Position numbers and translations under genes: made by a program. This document shows, piece after piece, positions 23,888 through 33,265 of a DNA stretch of 37,656 nucleotides. This DNA comes from Oscillatoriales cyanobacterium. Its GTDB lineage: Bacteria > Cyanobacteriota > Cyanobacteriia > Cyanobacteriales > Microcoleaceae. Below the pieces are notes generated by a model. It was not told the DNA's origin. It searched no databases and worked only from the letters and a program-made list of their open reading frames with translations. Every line of letters begins with the position of its first letter. Within the stretch, counting starts at the first letter, position 1. The DNA is taken from positions 1 through 37,656 of the forward strand of contig RDYN01000096.1 in the NCBI GenBank assembly GCA_004293365.1, written 5' to 3'.

Positions 23888-23985
23888 ATGCCCTATCCCC
23901 CATGCCCTATCCCCCATGCCCTATCCCCCATGCCCTATCCCCCATGCCCTATCCCCCATGCCCTATCCCCCATGCCCTATCCCCC
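23888..23985. repeat. 14-bp tandem repeat, seven perfect units
   Basis: ATGCCCTATCCCCC is repeated seven times without a mismatch. A unit of two heptamers fits the heptanucleotide repeat class of cyanobacteria. Perfect identity implies recent expansion, so copy number may vary between strains. Confidence 0.95.
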
Positions 23986-24118
23986 ATGCTACTGAGAAAG
24001 TCTATAGGGTTTGAGAGTTTTGATGTTTGAGTTTTAAATTAACCTTTAACTCATCACTCAAAACTCAAAACTCTCAACTTTTTCCCCCTAGGTTTTGCGA
24101 CCTAATTCCGGTCAACTC

Positions 24119-24247
24119 TTAAGGCATCGGATGGAAAAGCAAGTCAGGGAAAAAGCGGTTAAATTCAATTAAACCTGCCGCTTGAATAGCGATCCAAAGC
24201 GTTGCCAATACTGGTGCGGTCGAAAGAAACTTGACAAAATATTGCAT
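24119..24247 (-). CDS. psaJ: Photosystem I reaction center subunit IX (PsaJ)
   Basis: Read by hand: 42 aa starting [20 protein letters not shown], then a single hydrophobic helix and the ending [14 protein letters not shown], the standard PsaJ layout. It is a small one-helix thylakoid membrane subunit that contacts PsaF and helps stabilise the plastocyanin/cytochrome c6 docking side. It is 118 bases downstream of psaF on the same strand, the classical psaF-psaJ operon. Confidence 0.96.
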   Translation of the reverse strand: MQYFVKFLSTAPVLATLWIAIQAAGLIEFNRFFPDLLFHPMP

Positions 24248-24365
24248 GAATTTTGCTCCTGAAAATTCGAGACAGTTGGTAATTGCCGATCGGTCTACCG
24301 CTAATTGCTAACTTGCAGTTAATTGATTAACTGTTAGCCCTTAGCTCTCGCTCCATTTCCCTATT

Positions 24366-24854
24366 TTAGCGGGGGGAAACAGTAATTTCATCGTCCTTCG
24401 CAAACATTTCACCGCTGGTGATTGACGTGAGAGCTGCCAGAGGCCATAAAACGCCGCTCAGCATACATTTGATTGCCAAAGGAACGTCGATAATAATCTC
24501 TTTTTCCTCTGGGGTTGCTGATTTTTTGGTAACTTGCAGATAAGAACGGCCCACCCAACCAATCCAACCAGCAATATACAAGAACAGCACGCTAGGAATC
24601 AAAAAGTCGCCAGCCTTGTCCAAGCTACCGTCTACGATTAAGTGCGGGTAGCCTTCCGGGCCGCACATAGCTTGAGAATAGCGCTCGAATCTTGCCTTCG
24701 CAGAAGCAGGGTCGCCATTGGTAGAACGCGCATTTTTAGCCAGTTCCTTGAATTCGGGAGAGTCCTTGCACGGCACCAAATTGTAAGCCGAAGCAACGGT
24801 CGCAGAACTGAACCACAGACTAACCACTAAAATTGCAGCAAACAATCGTCGCAT
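24366..24854 (-). CDS. psaF: Photosystem I reaction center subunit III (PsaF)
   Basis: 162 aa. A cleavable signal peptide covers residues 1-23 ([20 protein letters not shown] then SA), giving a mature start [12 protein letters not shown], typical of cyanobacterial PsaF. The lumenal domain has Cys29 and Cys64 ([15 protein letters not shown]), followed by [19 protein letters not shown] and the membrane helix. It docks electron donors at PSI. It is first gene of the psaF-psaJ pair and divergent from tsaD (338-base spacer), the same arrangement known in Synechocystis. Confidence 0.97.
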   Translation of the reverse strand: MRRLFAAILVVSLWFSSATVASAYNLVPCKDSPEFKELAKNARSTNGDPASAKARFERYSQAMCGPEGYPHLIVDGSLDKAGDFLIPSVLFLYIAGWIGWVGRSYLQVTKKSATPEEKEIIIDVPLAIKCMLSGVLWPLAALTSITSGEMFAKDDEITVSPR

Positions 24855-25192
24855 GAAATTGTTTCCTTTTGTTACAAAACAATAAGTTTTTGTACAAGCA
24901 TTTCAACTTGCCGATCCAGAATCCAGATTACCGCACTTGCTGAGGGTGTAAAGTCTCCATCATAGAGGCGGCAAAGCCCAAAAGAATGAGGGATTCGGGT
25001 TTCATAGGTCAGTGCGAGAGCTTAGCAATACCGCTAGGATATTCCACAGCTTGCATTATTTCGATCGCCAGGCCCTGTCCTTCGGTGAGCAAATATCCCG
25101 CGAGCAATAACCTGAGAACAGATCGAGCCGGGGACTTGCGCCGAATTCGTTAAGCTAGCAATAGCTAACCTATCAAATAAAATTACCAGTTA
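24855..25192. other. Divergent psaF/tsaD promoter region
   Basis: 338 bases without a gene, separating two outward-reading genes, so both promoters must lie here. I see an AT-rich part next to psaF (24860-24900) and no tandem repeat, fold-back element or RNA gene. Confidence 0.6.
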
Positions 25193-26266
25193 ATGGCAAC
25201 CATTTTCGCGATCGAAACAAGTTGTGACGAAACAGCAGCAGCAATTGTTAAGAATCGTCAAGTTTGCAGCAATGTTGTAGCATCACAAATTAAAATCCAC
25301 GAGCAGTACGGTGGGGTAGTCCCGGAAGTAGCTTCGCGGAGCCACCTAGAAATGCTAAATCAAGTAATTGCCCAGTGTCTGAGTGAAGCCAACCTGAGTT
25401 GGTCAGAAATTGACGGCATTGCAGCGACTTGTGCCCCCGGTTTAGTAGGTGCATTGTTAGTCGGGCTGACAGCAGCGAAAAGTTTGGCAATAGTCCACCA
25501 AAAACCTTTTTTAGGCGTCCACCACCTCGAAGGGCACATCTACGCTTCTTACCTAATCGAACCAGACTTGCAGCCGCCGTTTTTGTGCTTGTTAGTTTCC
25601 GGGGGACACACCAGCTTAATTTATGTTAAAGATTGTGGCGTTTACGAAACAGTAGGACAAACGCGCGACGACGCGGCGGGCGAAGCGTTTGATAAAGTCG
25701 CCAGACTGTTGCAGCTAGGATATCCCGGCGGGCCGCTGATGGACAAATTGGCTGCCCTGGGCCATCCCCAAGCATACCCCCTACCTGAAGGCAGAATATC
25801 GCTACCTGGTGGCGGCTACCATCCCTACGACAGCAGTTTTAGCGGGTTGAAAACAGCAGTTTTGCAGTTAGTGCAGAAACTCAAAAAACAAGATATTAAT
25901 GCCGGTGGCGAAGGCGTCTTGGCTGCCTCTACAATTAATGATATTGCGGCGAGTTTTCAGGAAACAGTAGCGAAGGGTTTAACAAAAAGGTCGATCGACT
26001 GTGCGCTAAATTTCGGACTCAGCACTATTGTAGTCGGCGGCGGAGTCGCAGCCAACAGCGGACTGCGAAAACACTTACAAGCCGCAGCAACCAAACACAA
26101 CTTGCGAGTATTGTTTCCCCCATTAAAATATTGCACGGACAACGCAGCAATGATCGGCTGTGCGGCGGCAGAACACTTGCAGCGAGGACACACATCACCG
26201 CTAACATTGGGAGCAAATTCAAGAATGGCCGTTAGCGATATCATGGAACTGTACATTAGTCATTAG
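25193..26266 (+). CDS. tsaD: tRNA N6-adenosine threonylcarbamoyltransferase TsaD
   Basis: 357 aa, the essential ASKHA-fold enzyme transferring threonylcarbamoyl to A37 of ANN-decoding tRNAs. Landmarks are [15 protein letters not shown] at the N-terminus, the metal-binding HHLEGH near residues 110-115, [13 protein letters not shown] near 134, [23 protein letters not shown] near 162 and [11 protein letters not shown] near 283. The last codons (YISH, stop) are written in a CATTAGT heptamer array, and the final 28 bases including coding sequence are duplicated at 26526-26553. So the C-terminus has probably been altered by repeat insertion. Confidence 0.95.
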   Translation: MATIFAIETSCDETAAAIVKNRQVCSNVVASQIKIHEQYGGVVPEVASRSHLEMLNQVIAQCLSEANLSWSEIDGIAATCAPGLVGALLVGLTAAKSLAIVHQKPFLGVHHLEGHIYASYLIEPDLQPPFLCLLVSGGHTSLIYVKDCGVYETVGQTRDDAAGEAFDKVARLLQLGYPGGPLMDKLAALGHPQAYPLPEGRISLPGGGYHPYDSSFSGLKTAVLQLVQKLKKQDINAGGEGVLAASTINDIAASFQETVAKGLTKRSIDCALNFGLSTIVVGGGVAANSGLRKHLQAAATKHNLRVLFPPLKYCTDNAAMIGCAAAEHLQRGHTSPLTLGANSRMAVSDIMELYISH

Positions 26267-26553
26267 TCATTAGTCATTAGTCATTAGTCCACAGTATTTG
26301 TAGGGTGTGTCGCTTTCAAAAATGCCTAAAATTAGATCGAAAATCTTATAGCGACGAACCTTACACCATATTTGACGCAACAAGCTCTAAAATTTCTTGT
26401 AGCAAGACTTGAGATAAATTGTATGAGGTGCGTCGCCATAAGATTGTCGATATTTGTTTGGGAATTTTTGAGGGCGACACACCCTACGACTAAAATTTCT
26501 TGTAACAAGACTTGAGATAAATTGTACTGTACATTAGTCATTAGTCATTAGTC
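26248..26553. repeat. Duplicated tsaD 3' end enclosing a fold-back element
   Basis: 28 identical bases (ACTGTACATTAGTCATTAGT onward) occur at 26248-26275 and 26526-26553. Between them, 26300-26361 and 26427-26487 form imperfect inverted arms (GTAGGGTGTGTCGC against GCGACACACCCTAC). A 37-bp direct repeat with one mismatch lies at 26387-26423 and 26490-26526. No gene is present in this 317-base spacer. Confidence 0.85.
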
Positions 26554-26583
26554 AACAGTTAACAGTCAACAGTCAACCAAACG

Positions 26584-27087
26584 ATGAAAATCCGATCTGC
26601 AGCAGAAAGCGATTTACCCGCAATTGTCCAAATATACAACGCAGCAATACCGGGGAGAATGGCCACAGCAGATTTAAAACCAATCTCAGTCGAAAGCCGC
26701 CTCGCGTGGTACAGAGCACACTCCCCCAATTCCTGGCCGATTTGGGTAATGGAATCAGAACAAACTATCGTGGGCTGGCTGAGTTTTCAGCTTTTTTACG
26801 GACGCGCCGCCTATCAGCATACAGCAGAAATTAGCATCTACGTCGCACCCGATCGCCAGCGCTGCGGAATCGGACAAAAATTATTGCAATCAGCCATCGC
26901 GCGGAGTCCCCAATTGCAAATTAAAACCCTGATGGGCATAATTTTTGCTCACAATCAGCCGAGTTTAACGTTGTTCCAGAAATTTGGGTTTCAGCAGTGG
27001 GGATATCTGCCGCAAGTCGCCGAACTTGACGGCGTGGAAAGAGATGTGATAATTCTGGGTTTGCGTTTAAACGCACAACCGATCTAA
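26584..27087 (+). CDS. GNAT-family N-acetyltransferase (PAT/bar-like)
   Basis: 167 aa. The N-terminus KIRSAAESDLPAIVQIYNAAIP and the following WPIWVMESEQTIVGWLSF match the phosphinothricin-acetyltransferase-like branch. The acetyl-CoA loop is DRQRCGIGQKLLQSAI near residues 95-110 (R/Q-x-x-G-x-G/A), followed by AHNQPSLTLFQKFGFQQWG, the usual motif B. Natural substrate is likely an amino acid or metabolite with a free amine; resistance activity is not implied. Monocistronic, downstream of the tsaD repeat spacer. Confidence 0.88.
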   Translation: MKIRSAAESDLPAIVQIYNAAIPGRMATADLKPISVESRLAWYRAHSPNSWPIWVMESEQTIVGWLSFQLFYGRAAYQHTAEISIYVAPDRQRCGIGQKLLQSAIARSPQLQIKTLMGIIFAHNQPSLTLFQKFGFQQWGYLPQVAELDGVERDVIILGLRLNAQPI

Positions 27088-27175
27088 AATTGGTTCGATT
27101 GTTTGGACTTGAGTCCTCTGATTTTTATGCGGACTGAAGTCCTCACTACAAACTTCCGGATTGAATATAGTTAGC

Positions 27176-27919
27176 TCAATCTGCTACAATTATTATCTCA
27201 TCCAAAGATGCGATCGCCACATCAGCCTTTTCCAGATGACTAACCTCAGCATTTCCCCAACAAATCCCGATACAGCCAGCCGCGCCTGCATTTTTGCCCA
27301 TTTGAATATCACCCGCCGAATCTCCCACCATCAAAGTTGCTGCGGGATTTACTCCTAGTTTATCGCAAGCTTGCAAAAACAATCTCGGATCGGGTTTATT
27401 AAGTTCCGTAGAATCCACACCCATTTCTAACTGAATCCATGGGTTTAATTCGTGTTGTTTCACAAATTTTTGCACCGCAGCAGTCGTAGCCGCCGAAAGA
27501 ATCCCTACCTTCAAACCCGCTTCCGAAAGCTCTTTGATAACTTCCAAACAGCCGACAAACATAGGAGAAGAAGCAGTATTTTTCAACATTTCGTCAGCTT
27601 CATCAAAAGCGCGGCGAGCAATAGTTAAAGATTCCAACCATCCTCTGCCGGTTTCGGCGATGTATCCCGCAGTAACAATCTCATTTTCCTTGCGGCTGCC
27701 GACGGCCATCAAGCCTGTGGGGTCAATGCTAGCACCTTCGATACCGAAAGCCATTTGTAAAGGCTCTCCAACGCCGGGAATTTGAGCATCTGCGAGGCGC
27801 GATCGCTTAATCCCCAAATGTCTCAAAAACTCCTGAGAATCCTCTAGAGTGCCGTCTTTGTCAAAGATTACGGCTTCGATATTTGAGAATGTAATGCCCC
27901 GACATTTAATAGTTACCAA
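27176..27919 (-). CDS. HAD-superfamily phosphatase (phosphoglycolate-phosphatase-like)
   Basis: 247 aa. Motif I is VIFDKDGTLEDS (nucleophile Asp20, acid/base Asp22), motif II ILSAATTAAV, motif III NKPDPRLF and motif IV VGDSAGDIQMGKNAGA, so all catalytic residues are present. The cap inserted between motifs I and II is alpha-helical, as in the Gph/beta-phosphoglucomutase subgroup. The start appears to be TTG at 27919, since an in-frame stop lies four codons upstream and the next ATG is about 57 residues in, beyond motif I. Substrate cannot be assigned. Confidence 0.9.
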   Translation of the reverse strand: MVTIKCRGITFSNIEAVIFDKDGTLEDSQEFLRHLGIKRSRLADAQIPGVGEPLQMAFGIEGASIDPTGLMAVGSRKENEIVTAGYIAETGRGWLESLTIARRAFDEADEMLKNTASSPMFVGCLEVIKELSEAGLKVGILSAATTAAVQKFVKQHELNPWIQLEMGVDSTELNKPDPRLFLQACDKLGVNPAATLMVGDSAGDIQMGKNAGAAGCIGICWGNAEVSHLEKADVAIASLDEIIIVAD

Positions 27920-28066
27920 GAATCATAACTCCCGAATTTCTATATTTTTTTGTATTCTCTCATATTGTGCTATTTTTGGCAATTGTTTTAAGCGCAAGAT
28001 GATACTCTTCTCCCCTCTTATTAAGGGCAGGGTGGTTTTATACTCCCCATAATAAATCTGAAACTA

Positions 28067-28242
28067 AGGTACGTTGTTGGGCTTGGGCCCTCTTTAGGCA
28101 TATATAGCCTTTCTCAAAAAGATGAGGTATGACTGACAGCTTATATAACCTCTAAACGTATAGGGCTCTCGAACCAACAACATACCTCATCTTTCTGAGA
28201 ACCGCTATACATGAAAGAGGGCCCAAGCCCAACAACGTACCT
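28067..28242. repeat. Fold-back element with 29-bp perfect outer arms
   Basis: 28067-28095 (AGGTACGTTGTTGGGCTTGG onward) and 28214-28242 are exact reverse complements. Inner arms 28101-28131 and 28181-28209 pair imperfectly around AAGATGAGGTATG. The 176-bp MITE-like unit lies between the HAD and chemotaxis-hybrid genes. An inner half-arm recurs at about 22170-22198. No gene is present in 27920-28281. Confidence 0.9.
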
Positions 28243-28281
28243 ATTTATAGGTTTCAACCGCCGAATTTTCCCCAAAATTAT

Positions 28282-31200
28282 TTAAAATCTCCCTGCTAAA
28301 TTGGCAACCATTAATCCTAGTTGAACGGGCTTCACAGGCTTACCAATATGTGTTTGAAAACCAGCTTCGATCGCCCTTTCGCGTTCTCGCTCGATCGCAT
28401 ACGCAGTCAGCGCCGCCGCTGGGATGTTTCCTCCAGCTTCAGCAGCAAGAGCTCGCACTTGCCGAATTAAAGAATATCCGTTTTCCTCTGGCATTCCAAT
28501 ATCCGAGATTAGCACGTCAAATCTGCCCGGATTTTCCGTCAAAGCAGCCATCGCCGCAGCAGCAGATTCGGCTGTCACAACCTCGGCGCCGTAGCTTTCG
28601 AGCACAACTTTTAAGAGCTCGCGCGTATCAGCTTCATCATCCACAACTAAAACCTGCAAATTTTCTAACGAAGGGACTCGCTCGCTTGAGTCGTTCAAAG
28701 GCTCTGACAAAGCAGCCGACTCTGCTGGGTTTGGCGCTGTCAATTCTTGGGGCGAACCTCGCAGAGGTAATCTCACAATGATTGTAGTTCCTTGTCCCGG
28801 GCCCGGACTTTCGGCTTCCACTGTTCCCCCGTGCAATTCCACAAGATGGTACACGATCGACAAACCCAATCCCAACCCTTGATCGACCTTAGTGGTGCTA
28901 GAATCTCCTTGGCGGAAGCGATCGAAAATATGCGGCAGCAAGTCAGGCGCCATCCCTTTTCCCGTGTCCGTAACTCGAATTTCAGCATAATGCTCGATCG
29001 CCCGCAACTCAATTTCCACTCGTCCCCCGGGTAAAGTAAACTTAATCGCATTAGACAGGATATTCCACAAAACTTGCTGCAAGCGATCGATATCGCCTAA
29101 AACAGTTGCAGAACCCAACTGCGAAACAATTTCAATGTTTTTGGCTTGGGCCGAACATTCAACCCCATCAATTGCAGCTTGCACCACTAACCGCAGATCG
29201 ATCGCACGGGTGTTAAGTTGGAGCTTGCCGTTCGTAATCCGGGAAATATCGAGAAGATCTTCGATTAACTGAGCTTGCGCCCTGGCGCAGCGCTCGATCA
29301 CCTCCAGAGCGCGATTAGCGGCTGCTTCCTTCAGGTTCCCCAAGCGCAGCATTTGTGTCCACGCCAGAATCGGAGTCAGGGGATTGCGTAATTCGTGGGA
29401 GAGATTCGCGAGAAATTCATCTTTAGCTCGGTTAGCAATTTCTGCTTGTTGGCGGGCTGACTGTTCCTGCTGCAATAACTGCGATCGCTCTGTCTCAAAC
29501 TGCTTGCGATCGGTGATATCCTCTACCGACAGCAGAATCATCGAAACGCTGTCTTCTGGTTTAACTTTACAAGCATTTATCAGCAGAGTTTTCGGTCCGA
29601 TCCGCTCAAAAACCTGCTCGATCTCAAAGTTGTTAATCTCAACATTATTAACCAGAATATCTTCCAAAAGCCCTCGCAGTTGCGGGATATTCCCCTGCCC
29701 GCTAACCCATTCAAACCTGTCAGCTCGGGTGGTTTCTGAGGATGAAACTTGAAACGTTTCGTATAACGCTCGATTGGCGCTGTTCACTCGGAAATCATCA
29801 TCCAGCACGATTAAAGGCGTCGGCACGCTTTCCACAATAGTTTCCGCATAGTTGCGCGCTGTTTCTATGGTAGCAGCACTGCGTTTGAGAGCGTCAATAT
29901 CGATCAAAACTATTACCACACCCTCAATCAAGTTGTCGCTCGTCCGGTAAGGACGAATGCGGAGAGCGTACCAATATCCCGATTGAGTTTGCACTTCTTG
30001 TTCTTTCGTGTTGAGAGTATCGATCACCTCTAAAATCATCGGTTCCAAATCGGGAATTTCCAGATTGGAGCGGATATCGCTAAAGGGACGCCCGACATCT
30101 GCAGAAATCAGATTGAACAGCCGCTGCGCCATCGGCGTAAAGCTGCGAATCCTTAAATCGTTTGCCAGCATTAAAATAGGAATATTGATACTTGCCAGCA
30201 AATTAGTCACGTCGTTATTAACCTGTTGCAAATCGAGATTTCGATTGCGAAGTTCCTCGACAGTGGTAATCAGTTCTTCGTTAGTAGCTTGAATTTCTTC
30301 TTTTGCGGTTTCTAGTTCCTCGTTAATGCTTTGCAGTTCCTCGTTGCTCGAAATAATTTCTTCGTTGGCAACTCTCAGGTCTTGGTTGAGATTTTCTTGC
30401 TCTTCGATCACCGCTTGCAGGTGCGTTTGAGCCATTGTTTTCTCTTGGTTGGCGGTGGCAAGTTGCTGCCTGAGCCGCACTATTTCCCGCTCTAAATCGC
30501 TTGGTTCTAAGCTGTCAAAATTTACGGTTCTCAGGTCGATCGCACCGCGTGAAGCTTCTTCAAACAGCACCAAAATAAATTTTGTTTCGGCCCTGACCGG
30601 TTGGAACGGAATCACCTCAAAATTGACGGTATTCGTGCCATCGCCCTCTTGCAGCCTCACCCGTTCTTTTCTCACCGTCACGTTCTGAGTTTGCGCTTGA
30701 TAAATTGCGGTGCGGAGATCCACAGATAATCCGGGCACCGCCATTGCAAACAAGTTTAAAGTCGGCGTTCCCGGTGTGAGTCTCAAGTAGGGGTTGGTGT
30801 CACCCCGCAGTTGCACGATCTCCATCTGGTCGTTCACCACCACACCGACAGGAGCACAGCGACTTAAAATCAATTTGTCTGTTTCGCGCTGCAAGTCAAA
30901 GCTATGATAAAAATTGGCATTCATGCGCTGCGGATTATCAACTTGGGTTAGGGGTGAGAAACTTGCTGCAAAGGAAAGTGGAACACGATTGGCGGTTAAC
31001 TTTTTAGCATAAATTTTAGACGGCGCGTCGGCTAAAGTAAATAAGTCCGAGGATTTGCCCGTACTTTCGGAAGTGCCGAGAATCAAGAAGCCTGTGGGGT
31101 TGAGACTGTAATGAAAAATTGATAAAACTCGTTTTTGCAAAGGTTCTGCCAAGTAAATCAGCACATTGCGGCAGCTAATCAAATCGAGATTAGAAAAAGG

Positions 31201-32487
31201 CGGGTCGATGCCTAAGTTTTGTCGGGCGAATACGCACAGTTCGCGGACGGGTTTGCTGATGCGATATCCCCCTCCTTCTACGGGGACAAAGAAGCGGTGG
31301 CGCCGCTCTGGTGAAACGCCTAACATCTGGTTTTCTAAGTAGAAACCAGACCTCGCTTGGGCGATCGCCGGCTCGCTGATATCTGTGGCAAAAATCTGGA
31401 TCGGCAGCTTCAAATCTCGATCGCCCAAATACTCTAACAAACACATGGCGATCGAATAAACCTCTTCCCCTGTCGAACATCCCCCCACCCAAATCCTAAT
31501 CGGAACTTCTGCTGACTTATTTTGGGTAATCGCGGGAAAAACCTGCTCTTTTAAGCGGATAAAAACTTCTAAGTCGCGGAAAAAACTCGTGACGTGGATC
31601 AAAATTTCTTCATACAAAGCTTTGACTTCCGCCGGATGGTCGAGCAGGTATTCGGCGTAATCTTCCAATCTCTCCATCTTGTACAGCAGCATCCGCCGCT
31701 GCATTCGCCGGTTCAGGGTGGCCGGTTTGTACTGGGTGAAGTCAACGCCTGCGCTCGATTTCAGCAGCGCAAAAATAGTCCCCAGGGCAGATCCCGGTTC
31801 GGGCAATTCTTCAGCGACAACCAGGGGAAGCGGCCCAGCCAGAAAGGCATGGTGGCTGAGATTTGCCAGTTCCCGCCCCATTGACTCTGGCGGCAGAATG
31901 AAGTCTACATCACCTGTAGCGACGGCGGTACTGGGCATACTGTCGAATTTGGCGGTTTCTTCGCATTGAGCAAAAGTTACGCCTCCGGCTGCTTTGATTG
32001 CCATCAGGCCCAGCGCGCCGTCTCCATCGGCTCCCGATAAAACCACGCCGATGGCTTTGTTGCCCCGATCGACTGCTAAGGACTCGAAAAACGCATCTGC
32101 GGGCATATATTTGCCATCAATCTTCTCGCGGGGAAGCAGTTTCAGCGCCCCGGATTCCAGCAGCAGCTTGGTATTCGGCGGAATCGTATAGACATGGTTC
32201 GGTTCTACAGTCATCCCCTCTTCCACCTCATGCACGGGCATTGGCGTGCTTCGGGCGAGAATCTCCCTCAGCAGGCTGGGGCGATTGGGGTCTAGGTGCT
32301 GGATCAGCACAAATCCCATGCCGGTATCTGCGGGTAAGTGCCTCAGCAACTGGATGAATGCTTCCAACCCTCCCGCAGAGGCCGCAATTCCCACGACGGG
32401 AAAGGGGGCGTCAATTTTGGCTTCTGGATCTAGGTCTAGGGCGCTAGGCTCGATCGGTGCTAATGTATTTTCGTTAGATAAGTTCAT
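28282..32487 (-). CDS. CheB-CheR-PAS-histidine kinase-receiver hybrid
   Basis: 1401 aa from ATG at 32487 (MNLSNENTLAP; an upstream ATG at 32523 is possible). Domains in order: CheB methylesterase (about 25-215) with Ser in GIAASAGGLEAF, His in LIQHLDP and Asp in LSGADGDGALG; CheR methyltransferase (about 225-490) with SAM motif WVGGCSTGEEVYSIAM; a heptad-rich coiled coil (about 660-740, NEEIISSNEELQSINEELET); two PAS units (about 740-985); histidine kinase with SHELRNPLTP near 1030, NAIKFT, DTGKGM and GLGLGLSIV; receiver with DDE near 1281, LISDIGMP and GKPV. All catalytic residues are present. No CheW or receptor partner is nearby, so the methylation target is unknown. Confidence 0.95.
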   Translation of the reverse strand: MNLSNENTLAPIEPSALDLDPEAKIDAPFPVVGIAASAGGLEAFIQLLRHLPADTGMGFVLIQHLDPNRPSLLREILARSTPMPVHEVEEGMTVEPNHVYTIPPNTKLLLESGALKLLPREKIDGKYMPADAFFESLAVDRGNKAIGVVLSGADGDGALGLMAIKAAGGVTFAQCEETAKFDSMPSTAVATGDVDFILPPESMGRELANLSHHAFLAGPLPLVVAEELPEPGSALGTIFALLKSSAGVDFTQYKPATLNRRMQRRMLLYKMERLEDYAEYLLDHPAEVKALYEEILIHVTSFFRDLEVFIRLKEQVFPAITQNKSAEVPIRIWVGGCSTGEEVYSIAMCLLEYLGDRDLKLPIQIFATDISEPAIAQARSGFYLENQMLGVSPERRHRFFVPVEGGGYRISKPVRELCVFARQNLGIDPPFSNLDLISCRNVLIYLAEPLQKRVLSIFHYSLNPTGFLILGTSESTGKSSDLFTLADAPSKIYAKKLTANRVPLSFAASFSPLTQVDNPQRMNANFYHSFDLQRETDKLILSRCAPVGVVVNDQMEIVQLRGDTNPYLRLTPGTPTLNLFAMAVPGLSVDLRTAIYQAQTQNVTVRKERVRLQEGDGTNTVNFEVIPFQPVRAETKFILVLFEEASRGAIDLRTVNFDSLEPSDLEREIVRLRQQLATANQEKTMAQTHLQAVIEEQENLNQDLRVANEEIISSNEELQSINEELETAKEEIQATNEELITTVEELRNRNLDLQQVNNDVTNLLASINIPILMLANDLRIRSFTPMAQRLFNLISADVGRPFSDIRSNLEIPDLEPMILEVIDTLNTKEQEVQTQSGYWYALRIRPYRTSDNLIEGVVIVLIDIDALKRSAATIETARNYAETIVESVPTPLIVLDDDFRVNSANRALYETFQVSSSETTRADRFEWVSGQGNIPQLRGLLEDILVNNVEINNFEIEQVFERIGPKTLLINACKVKPEDSVSMILLSVEDITDRKQFETERSQLLQQEQSARQQAEIANRAKDEFLANLSHELRNPLTPILAWTQMLRLGNLKEAAANRALEVIERCARAQAQLIEDLLDISRITNGKLQLNTRAIDLRLVVQAAIDGVECSAQAKNIEIVSQLGSATVLGDIDRLQQVLWNILSNAIKFTLPGGRVEIELRAIEHYAEIRVTDTGKGMAPDLLPHIFDRFRQGDSSTTKVDQGLGLGLSIVYHLVELHGGTVEAESPGPGQGTTIIVRLPLRGSPQELTAPNPAESAALSEPLNDSSERVPSLENLQVLVVDDEADTRELLKVVLESYGAEVVTAESAAAAMAALTENPGRFDVLISDIGMPEENGYSLIRQVRALAAEAGGNIPAAALTAYAIERERERAIEAGFQTHIGKPVKPVQLGLMVANLAGRF

Positions 32488-32642
32488 AAAATCCACTTCA
32501 GTACCGCAGTTACGAGCCGCCAACCCTTGTCAGCCTGGGAGTCAATAATGCAGACTATTCTAATACCAGCTTGAGTTGCCAGCTTCGCGCAACCACCCTA
32601 AGGATTAGGTACAGTGTGAGAACGTCGATTAAAGGACAATAC

Positions 32643-32769
32643 GCTTGGCTTAACACTATTTATTCCCCGGAGATCCCCTCGCATCCCCCTGGTTGTAGGG
32701 GGACGAAAGAGAGGATTCTTGTCCCCCCCTTCCCAAGGGGGGTTAGGGGGGATCTCTCTTAAGCCAAGC
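32643..32769. repeat. Fold-back element with GCTTGGCTTAA ends
   Basis: 11-bp perfect ends (32643-32653 and 32759-32769) enclose GAGATCCCC/GGGGATCTC and C-tract/G-tract inner arms. It resembles, but is not the same as, the families at 3612 and 32871. Confidence 0.75.
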
Positions 32770-32870
32770 TATTGGATTAAACGACTTGGGTACAAACACT
32801 GAATAAATCATTTTTTTAGACTTTTATCGCCTGTAGGGTTGTTTTTTGGTAAAAAAATCAGGTTTTTAGG

Positions 32871-32976
32871 TAATACCATTTTTCTAAAATCGTGCAACAC
32901 TCTTCGACCCCCCCTAGCCCCTCCGCTGTATTGCGGGGGAAGAATACTGTTGCATTATTTTTTAAAATTGGTATTA
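32871..32976. repeat. 105-bp fold-back element, copy 2
   Basis: TAATACCATTTTTCTAAAAT and the matching right end TTAAAATTGGTATTA repeat the ends of the element at 11511-11618. The central G/C tract differs (CTGTATTGCGGGGG). The rest of 32488-33265 contains tandem repeats and no gene I can support. Confidence 0.85.
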
Positions 32977-33139
32977 TTTGCTACATTTTATGTAATTGTT
33001 GGCGATTTGTTGGGGCGATCGCCCTATTGTTTGTTGCGTGGGCGATCGGCTAAGGAATGAGAATTAAATAACTTACAATTTGATGATTCTTGTGGGATGG
33101 GCGAGTGTAAATTATTTAATTTGCGCTCCTAAGCAGCAA

Positions 33140-33209
33140 CTAATAACTCATAACTAATAACTCATAACTAATAACTCATAACTAATAACTCATAACTAAT
33201 AACTCATAA
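33140..33209. repeat. 14-bp tandem repeat, five units
   Basis: CTAATAACTCATAA is repeated five times perfectly, just beyond the rps1 terminator. Same double-heptamer architecture as the array at 23888. Confidence 0.92.
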
Positions 33210-33216
33210 CTAACTG

Positions 33217-33245
33217 CAAAAAAAAAGAGGGAAAATACCCTCTTT
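33217..33245 (-). terminator. Intrinsic terminator of rps1
   Basis: In the minus direction AAAGAGGG-TATTTT-CCCTCTTT is followed by a run of T (33217-33226). The 8-bp stem lies 21 bases after the rps1 stop. Confidence 0.9.
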
Positions 33246-33265
33246 CAATCACAGTGACCGCGATG

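Noticed and set aside
23774..23985. CRISPR-like array
   Set aside because: Units are contiguous 7- and 14-mers without unique spacers, and no cas gene is nearby; it is a simple tandem repeat.
32571..33060. Open frames of 63 and 73 aa downstream of rps1
   Set aside because: They translate the fold-back elements at 32643 and 32871 and have no start signals.
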